This document shows, piece after piece, positions 1 to 9,400 of a stretch of 31,905 nt of DNA. The DNA lies in the NCBI GenBank assembly GCA_964502525.1, contig CAZCXH010000044.1:1-31905 (forward strand), read 5' to 3'. This DNA comes from DATLYB01 sp964502525 (GTDB lineage: Bacteria; Bacteroidota; Bacteroidia; Chitinophagales; CAIOSU01). Below the pieces are notes generated by a model, which ran no database searches, had not been told where the DNA came from, and worked only from the letters and a program-made list of their open reading frames with translations. How positions within the stretch are numbered: the first letter of the stretch is position 1; every line of letters starts with the position of its first letter. The position numbers and the translations under genes were made by a program.

Positions 1-4
1 GTTA

Positions 5-56
5 ATACCGAACATTCCTCAGTTCAATTGTTCGAAAACCTGAGTTGTTTCGGTAT
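5..56. repeat. Nested imperfect inverted repeat
   Basis: ATACCGAA at 5-12 pairs with TTCGGTAT at 49-56, and inside it CTCAG at 18-22 pairs with CTGAG at 40-44. Together they could fold into a long interrupted hairpin. It may be a structured 3' end, or part of a repeat continuing left of the window. The function is unknown. Confidence 0.4.
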
Positions 57-235
57 ATTTCAGAATTTGGCTAAGGAGTTTCTGCACTATCGCTCAGAAT
101 GACGATATATGGGTTTTGCACCTATTGAAACAGCCTCGATCTTTCAGAAAAAATTTCTCGTCCCGAACTCACTTACCTTGGCTTGTTTCAGGTTCGTTTT
201 TTGGAGATAACGTGCTGCCAATGACATCAAACTAA

Positions 236-266
236 GAAGGGGAAATCACCTTGTGATTCCCCCTTC
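236..266 (-). terminator. Hairpin downstream of the PKD/Kazal gene, possible terminator
   Basis: GAAGGGGAAATCAC at 236-249 pairs with GTGATTCCCCCTTC at 253-266, a 14-bp stem with one mismatch and a 3-nt loop, about 60 nt past the stop codon. There is no strong T-run on the minus strand, so it may act as a 3'-end stabiliser rather than a classical terminator. A second hairpin, ACCCGCC/GGCGGGT at 289-316, lies directly after the stop codon. Confidence 0.45.
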
Positions 267-324
267 TCAAACCTGCTCTGCTTCTTTCACCCGCCATAGT
301 TTCAGCAAGGGCGGGTTGTACTTT

Positions 325-3300
325 TTACCTTGCTATCACCAGCTTCTGCACTTGCCTGTATCCTTTTTCATTTTGAATGGCTACCTGGTAGATGCCATTG
401 GCAAAATGCGATGTTTCGATTTGCAATGAAACGCTGCTGCCGGCCTCCATTACTATTCGGCTGTACATTTCTTTGCCGCTGATGTCGAGCAGCTTTACAG
501 TTACTTCTTGCGATTCTTCCAGCAAGGCAAGCTGGATATTCACTTCATCCTGTGCCGGATTCGGATACATATCAAAGTTCAGCGGCATGTATTCCTGTGC
601 GAACTCTTCATCCAGTTCGTCAGGCTGGCTTGTCTTCAGATCATTGCGGGATGGCATTGGCGCCAGTGGCGTCAGGCAAAGCGCATTGCCGCGAATGGTG
701 ATGTCGTAATCTTCCGTTTCGCCAACAGCATAGCTGCCGCACGGGTCCTGCCAGCCATCACTCAGGGTGACGCGCGCCCTCGTGCATCCTGAACAGGCGG
801 TGGAAGGAATGGTATAGACCGCGAATTGGTCAAGCGAGCCGAATCCCTGCCACACCAATTCTCCCGGATCGTTGAAGTCGAAATCGTGGTTGAAATCCCA
901 CCACATCCTCCAGTGAGCCTGGAAGGTTGATGAAGTAACGGTGGACGCCCCCTTCAATCTGATGACGTAGGTCTGTCCCGCATTCTGCTGCCTATGGCAC
1001 AAATCGAAATGAGCATATCCGCCATCATCACCGGAGAGGTTGGAGCCAACCCTGGTTATCCAAAGGCGGTTCTGGTCCTGACCTTCCGTAGCGCAGTAGG
1101 TCGGATTATGACATGCGCCCTGGGTAAATGAAGTAACCCCGTGACGATATTGAGCAACACATGCATTGCTGTAAGTAGCACCATCGCAACCGCAAACCGG
1201 ATTGTAAACTGTCGGGCACGCGCGGGCGGGGTCAACCATGGTGGGGTCGAAGCATCCCGTAGCAAATACGGAATCACAATACTGCGAATAGCAGGTGCCA
1301 TTCGGGTTTGTGATGGTAAGGCACACCTTATACCATCCCGTAATGTCATACAGATGAACCGGATCGTTCACGTTGTTTGCAAAAGTGCCGTCTCCGAAGT
1401 CCCATCTCAGGCGGGTGTAAGGTCCGGTTGAATTATTGAAGAAAAGGATTTGATTCCCGTTAAGCGGATATGCGATGGTGAAGTTCGCATGGCACTGGTT
1501 GGCGCACGGACCGGGAGTCCATCTTGTCACGCCATGACGTTTTTCAGCAATACATGCATTATAATATGTAACACTGTCGCATCCGCACACCGGCTGATAC
1601 GTTGCCGGGCAAACCGCGTTTGGCCTGATCAATGACGGGTCAATGCAGCCGGGAATCAAGATTGAATCGCAGAAAGTGTCGTGGCAGTTAAGAGCTGAGC
1701 CGGAGATGGTCAGGCAGACCTGGTATCTTCCGCCATGCGCATAAGTGTGTGTGGGATTCCTTTGATTAGAAGTGGCGCCATCACCGAAATCCCAACTCCA
1801 TGTTGTAGCCGGACCCGTAGAAAGATTCGTGAATGCCACGGTGCGCGGGTTGGCGCTGGTTCCGATATGGAACGAGAAGTTTGCATCGCATAAAACTGTA
1901 TTCTGACAGGGTCCTGCAGTCCATGCCGTAACGCCATGATAAAATTTGGCCTCACAACTGTTGGAATAGGTAACGCTGTCGCAGCCGCACACCGGCTGAT
2001 ACACGTCCGGGCAGGCATGCATTGTGTCAATTAGTGTCGGGTCAACACATCCTGCCGCGTGATAAATGGTGTCGCACCATGTGTCCGTGGAAGTATTGCC
2101 GGCCGGATCAACGCAGGTGATGGTAAGACACACCACGTAAGTTCCCGGATGCGGATAGTTGTGTGATGGATTCTGTTGAGCGGAAGTGGAGCCATCTCCG
2201 AAATCCCAGTGCCATCCGGAAATGTGACCACCGGTTGAATTATCCGTGAAGAAAATAGTCGGGGGAACAATCCCGTAATTCCAGATAAATCTTGCGCGGC
2301 AGCCGCCCGTTCCGCAGGCACCGGGAGTCCAGCGGGTGATGCCATGGTGATAAACTGCCTCGCATTTGTTTCCGTAGGTCACGCCATCGCATCCGCAAAC
2401 CGGATCATAAATCTGGATGCATGCAAGATTCGGGTCAATCAACGATGAGTCAATACATGGCACGTTCGTTCCCACCGTAACAGAGTCGCAGTACGTTGCG
2501 GTGCATGCAGTTCCGTTGGACAGCGATACGCTGATAGTAAGGCATACATTATAAGTTCCCGGGGCCGGGAAGGTGTGAATCGGATTTATTGCGGAAGATG
2601 TTGTGCCATCTCCGAAATTCCAGCTTGAAACGAAGGTTGAAGGCGGAGTCATCGGAGTTGAGGTATTGGTGAAATACACAACCTGCGAACCCGCTCCCAC
2701 CTGGAACGTGAAGTTTGCCGTGCAACCGGGCGTTCCGCACACACCGCTTATGTTCCATGTTCCGGAGGTGACGCCATGATGGTAATATGCTTCGCATTGG
2801 GAGGCATAAGCATTTCCATCGCAACCGCAATAAACGCCCGGAATTCCCATGGCAGGACAAAATACCGTGGTGTCAATCACGGAGGGATCAACGCAGGGAG
2901 GTGGCGGACCCACTCTGACCGAATCGCAGAAAGTATCCGTGCAAATGGTTCCGTTAGGCGTTGCCACACTAATCGTCAGGCATACAAGATAAATTCCTGG
3001 CGCTGAATAAACGTGATGCGGGCTGTGATCTGCGGAAGTTGTGTTGTCGCCAAAATCCCATGCGGAAGTGAATGCCGTTGTTCCGGTGCTTCCGGTAGAA
3101 GTGTTGGTGAATTGAACCCCGTTGTTGGTTTGGGTAAACGTGAATGATGCGCTGCATCCCGGGGGAGTGGAGCACGCGCCCTGTGTCCACCGGGTAACGC
3201 CATGACACTGGGCATAGCAGGAATTGGAATAAGTAACGCTGTCGCATCCGCATACGGGAGCATACACCTGCGGGCAAATGCAACTCGGATTTATCAGCGA

Positions 3301-6087
3301 TGAATCAACGCATGGCGAATGTACTCCAATATGAATCGTATTGCAAACCGTATCACGGCAAACTGTTCCGGCTGAAGTTGAAGTGGAGATAATCAGGCAT
3401 ACTGTATAGGTTCCGGCAGAGGAATAAGTGTGTGTCGGACTGATTGCGGTTGAAGTTGTGTTGTCGCCAAAATCCCATGAAGCGGCAAAGTTGGGGGTGT
3501 TGCTCCCGGTTGAAGTATTATTAAAACTAACCGCTAATGAATTGGGCGTAATCTGGAATGTGAATGAAGCCTGGCAGCCCTGCTGGCAAGCGCCCTGTGT
3601 CCAGCGGGTGACGCCATGGCAGCGGGCGATGCAATCGTTGGTATAGGTTATGCCATCGCAACCGCACACCGGATCATATACCTGGCTGCACAGGCAGCCT
3701 GGGTTGATCTGGGATGAATCAATGCAGGGCACCTGCACGCCAACATGAATGGTCTTGCATATCGTATCCGTGCATATTGCACCGGGTGTTGAAGCGGTGG
3801 TTGAAATGATCAAACAAACCGTGTAAGTTCCTGCAGCGGAATAAGTGTGGCTTGGATGAATCGCGCTTGATGTGGCGCTGTCACCAAAATCCCATGATGA
3901 ACTGAAATTAGCGGTGTTGCTGCCCGTTGAAGTATTGGTGAAATTAACCGTGAATGCATTCGAAGTTATTTGGAAATTAAAATTTGCCTGGCATCCGTGA
4001 GGCTGGCATTCTCCATGGGTGAATGCAGTGACTCCGGCACAACGCGCAAAGCAATCGTTACTGTAGGTTATGCCATCGCATCCGCACACCGGATCATATA
4101 ACATATAGCAAAAGCAATTCGGATTGATCAGCGATGAATCAATGCAGGGTATCGGCAATCCGACATGAATGGTTGCGCAGAATGTGTCCGTGCAGGTTGT
4201 TCCAGCTGCCGTTGCGGTTGTTATTGTCAGGCACACTGTGTAAGCGCCTGCTGCTGTATACGTATGCAGCGGATTAAGGTCGGTGGATGTCGTGTTGTCG
4301 CCAAAATCCCAGGATGAACTGAAATTGACATTGTTGCTGCTTGCTGAAGTATTAGTGAAGTTGACCGTCAATGAATTTTGCGCGGACGCGAATGTGAATG
4401 AAGCCTGGCATCCGGTGCCGACCGCTTCACAAGCCGATTTCGAGCATCCCAACGAATCCGTAACGGTGACGCAATATGTGCCGGGCTGCAGGTTGCATAG
4501 CACATTTCCGCTTGCGCCCGTATTCCACAAATAAGAATAGGGGGGTGTTCCACCGCTTGCCGTTGCCATCAGGCTGGGAAGCGGTCCCATGCACGGACCA
4601 GGGCCAATTGCAACCGACAGATTACAATGGGGATTTTGTCCCACCGTCACCATGATGCATGTGGAATCAACGCAGTAAACTCCCAGCGGTGAAGATATCT
4701 GAATCACAAGGCAAACATTGTAGCTTCCCGTCACTGCAAAAACATGATATGGATTTTGATCGGTAGATGTCGTTCCATCGCCAAAGTTCCATTGCGAAGC
4801 ATAGGTGGTTCCGAACGCATTGGAGTGGTTGTTGAACTGAACGCCCAGCCCGGCAGGATCAGTTGTGAAGGTGAAAGATGCGTGGCAGTTTGTATTGTTG
4901 CAGGTTCCCTGCGTCCAGCGGGTTACGCCATCGCACTGTGCTTCGCAGCTATTGCTGTAAGTAACGCCATTGCAGCCGCACACGGGAGCATAGAGGGTCG
5001 GGCAAACGCAATTTGGATCAATGAGCGCAGAGTCAATGCACGCTGTGTTTACGCCAACCACAACCGTCCTGCAGATCGAATCCCTGCAGCCCAGGCCGCT
5101 GGCGGGGGCAAACAATTTGAGGCATACGGTGTAGGTTCCCGCATTTGCATACGCATGAAACGGGTTGAAATCTGTGGAAGAGATGCCGTCACCGAAATCC
5201 CAGAATGTGGCGTACGTTGCCGTCATCACCAATGATTGATCGGTAAACTGAACTCCAAGACCGGACGAAGAAACCGTGAAAGTGAAATCAGCCTGGCAGC
5301 CGGGCCAGCCGATATTGGTAACCACAACCGAGTCGCAAGTAGTGTCTGTACAAACAGGACCCATCGGAGAAACCTGGTAAGTAGTAGTTAAACAAACATA
5401 ATATGTGCCGGGTGAAGCATAGGTGTGATTTGGACTGTGGTCAGTTGACGTGGCGTTGTCGCCAAAGTTCCAATGAGAGGAGCTAAGATATCCCGTGGTG
5501 TTGTTAAAGGAGGTGTTTTGAAATTGAATGGACAACCCTGTGCCGTGCTGGTAGGTGAATGAAGCATTGCATGGATTAAAGCCTCCGCAAGCCCCTTGTG
5601 TCCAACTGGTAACGCCATGATGGTACCTTGCCGAGCAATCATTCTGATACGTGACGCTGTCGCATCCGCACACCGGAGCATAAACTCCGTAGCATAACGC
5701 TGCGGGATCAATAAGGGAAGAATCTATGCAGGGCTGCGGCTGCCCAACAACCACTGCTTGGCATAGCGTGTCAGTGCAAACCAAAACGCCATTGGGATTG
5801 ATTTCCGTAATCACAAGGCAGACATTGTAAGCGCCCGGGTTGGCGTATTGATGGCTCGGACTGAAATCCGTTGAAGCGTGGTTGTCGCCAAAATCCCATG
5901 CAGAGTTTACAACGGTTGTGATCGTTCCCCGCGAGGTGTTGGTGAACTGAACCGTGTTGCCGGATATCTGGAACGTAAAAGATGCCGCGCAAACGGGTGA
6001 TGGCGGACCGCCTTGCGCGTTTGCATGGAAACTCACACAGCATAATCCAGCGAGCAGGAAGATGAAGAATGCGTTTGATTTTTTCAT
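325..6087 (-). CDS. Giant secreted PKD/Kazal multidomain protein, T9SS type A cargo
   Basis: The product is about 1920 residues. I chose the ATG at 6087 because it opens a clear signal peptide (MKKSNAFFIFLLAG..., cleavage near HANA/Q). An upstream in-frame ATG at 6210 would add 41 residues ahead of it. From about residue 33 to 1660 the chain alternates PKD-like domains (about 12, motif WDFGD, ending VCLTI) with Kazal-like domains (10, motif PVCGCD..TY.N.C), plus one SprB-like repeat around residue 500. A GEVED domain follows (about 1664-1800, with DFN and GETEDYDI), then a type A T9SS sorting domain over the last 80 residues (MYPNPA...). It should be exported through T9SS and attached to the surface or released. 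Each PKD carries extra cysteines (C at its start, VCL, and C.DT.C), so heavy disulfide bonding is likely. Protease inhibition is only an inference from the Kazal fold. It is divergent from the solenoid gene on its right. Confidence 0.93.
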   Translation of the reverse strand: MKKSNAFFIFLLAGLCCVSFHANAQGGPPSPVCAASFTFQISGNTVQFTNTSRGTITTVVNSAWDFGDNHASTDFSPSHQYANPGAYNVCLVITEINPNGVLVCTDTLCQAVVVGQPQPCIDSSLIDPAALCYGVYAPVCGCDSVTYQNDCSARYHHGVTSWTQGACGGFNPCNASFTYQHGTGLSIQFQNTSFNNTTGYLSSSHWNFGDNATSTDHSPNHTYASPGTYYVCLTTTYQVSPMGPVCTDTTCDSVVVTNIGWPGCQADFTFTVSSSGLGVQFTDQSLVMTATYATFWDFGDGISSTDFNPFHAYANAGTYTVCLKLFAPASGLGCRDSICRTVVVGVNTACIDSALIDPNCVCPTLYAPVCGCNGVTYSNSCEAQCDGVTRWTQGTCNNTNCHASFTFTTDPAGLGVQFNNHSNAFGTTYASQWNFGDGTTSTDQNPYHVFAVTGSYNVCLVIQISSPLGVYCVDSTCIMVTVGQNPHCNLSVAIGPGPCMGPLPSLMATASGGTPPYSYLWNTGASGNVLCNLQPGTYCVTVTDSLGCSKSACEAVGTGCQASFTFASAQNSLTVNFTNTSASSNNVNFSSSWDFGDNTTSTDLNPLHTYTAAGAYTVCLTITTATAAGTTCTDTFCATIHVGLPIPCIDSSLINPNCFCYMLYDPVCGCDGITYSNDCFARCAGVTAFTHGECQPHGCQANFNFQITSNAFTVNFTNTSTGSNTANFSSSWDFGDSATSSAIHPSHTYSAAGTYTVCLIISTTASTPGAICTDTICKTIHVGVQVPCIDSSQINPGCLCSQVYDPVCGCDGITYTNDCIARCHGVTRWTQGACQQGCQASFTFQITPNSLAVSFNNTSTGSNTPNFAASWDFGDNTTSTAISPTHTYSSAGTYTVCLIISTSTSAGTVCRDTVCNTIHIGVHSPCVDSSLINPSCICPQVYAPVCGCDSVTYSNSCYAQCHGVTRWTQGACSTPPGCSASFTFTQTNNGVQFTNTSTGSTGTTAFTSAWDFGDNTTSADHSPHHVYSAPGIYLVCLTISVATPNGTICTDTFCDSVRVGPPPPCVDPSVIDTTVFCPAMGIPGVYCGCDGNAYASQCEAYYHHGVTSGTWNISGVCGTPGCTANFTFQVGAGSQVVYFTNTSTPMTPPSTFVSSWNFGDGTTSSAINPIHTFPAPGTYNVCLTISVSLSNGTACTATYCDSVTVGTNVPCIDSSLIDPNLACIQIYDPVCGCDGVTYGNKCEAVYHHGITRWTPGACGTGGCRARFIWNYGIVPPTIFFTDNSTGGHISGWHWDFGDGSTSAQQNPSHNYPHPGTYVVCLTITCVDPAGNTSTDTWCDTIYHAAGCVDPTLIDTMHACPDVYQPVCGCDSVTYSNSCEAKFYHGVTAWTAGPCQNTVLCDANFSFHIGTSANPRTVAFTNLSTGPATTWSWDFGDGATSNQRNPTHTYAHGGRYQVCLTISGSALNCHDTFCDSILIPGCIDPSLIRPNAVCPATYQPVCGCDSVTYYNACIAEKRHGVTRWTPGPCANQCHANFTIAYPLNGNQILFFNNSTGPYTRLRWDFGDGTFANNVNDPVHLYDITGWYKVCLTITNPNGTCYSQYCDSVFATGCFDPTMVDPARACPTVYNPVCGCDGATYSNACVAQYRHGVTSFTQGACHNPTYCATEGQDQNRLWITRVGSNLSGDDGGYAHFDLCHRQQNAGQTYVIRLKGASTVTSSTFQAHWRMWWDFNHDFDFNDPGELVWQGFGSLDQFAVYTIPSTACSGCTRARVTLSDGWQDPCGSYAVGETEDYDITIRGNALCLTPLAPMPSRNDLKTSQPDELDEEFAQEYMPLNFDMYPNPAQDEVNIQLALLEESQEVTVKLLDISGKEMYSRIVMEAGSSVSLQIETSHFANGIYQVAIQNEKGYRQVQKLVIAR

Positions 6088-6403
6088 GGGTTTGATTTTA
6101 AGGGTTATTTTTTTGAATAACACTCCAAATATACGATGGTAATAAGGGGTAAGGCAAGGACAAAAATTACCCTTTTCCGGAAGGATAATCGGGACATTGA
6201 TCTCAGCCAATGTTTAATTTAGCAGCAATTACTTGAAAATCAGCTAATTAAGATCATCCCTAAAGAATACATTATTCTGAAGCTTCCGAAATTTCCGGAA
6301 GAAAAAGTTTACTACTCTACTATGCCAGATTGGTGAAACACAGGTGCTCTGGCAACGTATAGACTTGTAATGTTTATTCGTAACCATCAATTCAACATTA
6401 TTC
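6088..6403. other. Divergent intergenic region between two T9SS cargo genes
   Basis: It must hold the promoters of both flanking genes, but I see no box good enough to call. A short hairpin, CTTCCG/CGGAAG with a 7-nt loop, lies near 6283-6301. The 24-bp element found around 15.5-17.4 kb is absent here. No small gene was recognised. Confidence 0.5.
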
Positions 6404-9400
6404 ATGCTTAAACCCTTTATCACCGGAGCAATATCTCTGGCAGTTATTTTATTCCCTGTTTTAACAAACGCCCAATCTCCCGGTGACTACCGCACCAACA
6501 GCGCCACCAGCGATTGGAACACCGTAGCCAGTTGGGAAACATACAACGGCTCCGCATGGGTGGCGGCTTCCGACTATCCCGGTCAGAATGCAGGCGCGGG
6601 AACCGTGACGATTCTTAACGGGCATACGTTTACAATTACCGCCACCGTTCCCAACGCTATTGGCGCATTGGTGGTCGGAGAAGGAACAAGCGGCTCGCTC
6701 AGCACAAACACCTCCGGAAACAGAACCCTCACGATAACCAATAACCTGACAATTGCCGCTGGCGGAACCTACGACCTTACCAGAACCACGCTCACCGTTA
6801 ACGGAACCACCACCATCAACGGCTCACTGACAGACACCCATAACAGCGGCTCGTCCGTATTTGTCGGGCAGGTTACTATTAACAATGGCGGCTCATTCTC
6901 CACAGCCAGCACTTCCGTAATAACGTTTCGGGGCGGCATTGACAATGACGGCACTTTCAGCAAAACGGGAGCCGGTGACGTTACCTTTGACACCAACAAC
7001 CAGGCTATAGACGGAAGCCAGCCCATCACTATGAATGGGGATATCAATGTAACCGGCATCACCGTTACCAACAATGCCGACCTTACCCTCACGCGCACCA
7101 ATGCGGCAGGCGTCACCGGCACGGGATCGTGGACCCAGGGGGCAGGAAGTGTTTTGAACCTGTCGGCTCAAACCATCACCATCAGCGCTGTTGATTTTTC
7201 TACCAATAGCAATACCATAAGCTATAACCGCTCTGGCGCTCAAACAATTATATCAACCACTTACAGAAACCTTACAGTAACATCATCCACCAACGCCACT
7301 AAAACGCTTGGCGGAAACATCACCGTAAACGGGAACCTTGACATATCAGGCAGCGCGATACTCGCCTGCGATGTTTACCAGATCACCGGCAACGCCAGCG
7401 GCACATTCACCATGGCATCAGGCACTTCGTTGTCTCTTGGCAACACGGGAAGCGCTACGGAAGTGGTGTTCCCCACAAATTTCACCAGCGGCAACACCAC
7501 CCTGAACAGCGCTTCAACGGTTACGTACCAGAATAATGCATCGCAGGCGGTTTCAAGTACGCCAACCTACGGACATCTGACAATAGCCGGTGGAGGAACG
7601 AAAACCATCAACGGCAACCTTACGATTAACGGCAACCTTTCCGTGAGCAACGGCACGTTCAGCTTTGGCACAGGTTCAGCAAGAAGCGTTTCCGTGGCGG
7701 GCAACCTGAGCGGAGCGGGAGGCATTGACATGAGCGGTGGAAGCCAGTTGCACAGCCTTACGCTGAGCGGGGCAAGCAACGCAATCACCACATTCACCAC
7801 TGCGGCTGTGGGCAGCACGGTCACTTACAACGCTTCCGTGGCGCAACAGGTTTTTGCAAGCGCCAATTACAGGAACATCGTTATTTCAAATAATTCCACA
7901 AAAACGATTCAGGGAACTGTAACCGCGGGAGGAGATCTGACCATCAACACCGGAGCTTCTTTCAACCCTGCAGGGCAGGTACTCACTGTTAATGGAAACA
8001 CCCTAATTGCAGGAACATTTGCTGATGGAACGGCAGGAGGATCAACCAGTCTTGAGGATGTGGATTTGTCGGATGGAGTGATTAACGGCACCGCCACCGG
8101 GGTTGTAACTATCAATGGCGATTTGACCATGCCTACAGGCAATGCCACTATCGGGCGGGTGGCGCTGACTGTATCCGGCACAACGACAATCGCATCCGGG
8201 CGCTCACTCACGCTTAACAGCAACACAGGCGTTAAAACATTTGTTGGGGCAGTCACCGTCAACGGCACCGGAACATGGACGTCAACAACCATAACCACTG
8301 CTGCCAACCTCGTGTTCAGGGGAGGCATCACGAATAATAATACTGCTGACGGCAGTTTTGCCGCAGGCGGAGCTACTTTCAATACCAATAATCAAAACCT
8401 TGCAGGCGCGGGTGAACTCACGTTTGCCAATGCGGTGACTATTTCCGGTGCCATCACGGTGACCAACCAAAGCACGTATGCCACCGGCATCACATTTAAC
8501 AGCACGATCAACGGAAGCGTTGCCGGCTCAACCTGGCGAAACGACCCCAACACCATTGTTTATTATCAGCCGGCAGCCAGTACGCAGCCGATGAACACCG
8601 GCACCCTCGATGTTTCCGCCAATGGCAACTATTTCTATTACAGCAGGGGCAACACCCAGAACGTAAAAGCCCCCCTTGCAAGTTACTACCATTTAAGCAT
8701 TACTGGCGGAGGCGGCACATGCACGCTGCAAGGAGATGCAGATGTGGACGGCAATTTATACATTGCCACCGGAAGTTCATTTACTCCTGCCGGCTACGTT
8801 TTCACCGTTGCCGGAAATACCCTCATCAATGGAACTTTTGCTGATGCTACGGCTGCCGGCACATCCACCCTGCAGAATGTTGACCTCTCAGGAGGAACTA
8901 TTGACGGAGGGAATAGCGGAGTGGTGAATATTAACGGAACTCTGACTATGCCTGACGGCAACGGAACGATCGGGCAGGCGACATTAACCGTAAACGGAAC
9001 CACTACCGTTGCTACCGGCAGGTCGCTGACGCTCGACAACAATGGTGGCGTGAAGATTTTTATCGGAGCCATCACCGTTAATGGCACCGGAACGTGGGCT
9101 TCAACCTCTGTCACTACCACTGCCAATCTTGAAATAAGGGGTGGAATTACCAATAACAATGCTTCCTCGGCTTTTGCGGCAGGGGGAGCTACCTTTTCAA
9201 CCAACAGCCAAAACCTTGCCGGAGCGGGATCTTATACGTTTGGCAGCACAGTGACAATTAACGGAGCCATCACCATCACCAACCAAAGCAGCCATGCCAG
9301 TGGCGTATCATTCAGCAACACTTTGACCGGAACAGATGTGGCGTCAACATGGAAAAATGATCCAGACACCTATACTTTCTACGGACCATCCGGCTCAGCC

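Larger units (their letters stand above)
1..324. other. Left-edge intergenic region, no gene seen
   Basis: No convincing coding frame was found. The stretch holds a nested inverted repeat at its left end, the phrase CGCTCAGAATGACG near 93-106, which resembles dispersed intergenic sequence seen in Bacteroidota genomes (from memory, not checked), and two hairpins downstream of the PKD/Kazal gene. The hairpins are a 14-bp stem at 236-266 and a 7-bp stem pairing 289-295 with 310-316. Confidence 0.6.

Noticed and set aside
6088..6160. Possible fifth copy of the bipartite element upstream of the PKD/Kazal gene (ATACG...GGGGTAAGG)
   Set aside because: The GGT is displaced by one base, the left half does not match, and ATACC is ATACG.
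6088..6210. N-terminal extension of the PKD/Kazal protein from the ATG at 6210
   Set aside because: The extra 41 residues precede a perfect signal peptide and contain no recognisable domain. The ATG at 6087 gives a normal exported protein.
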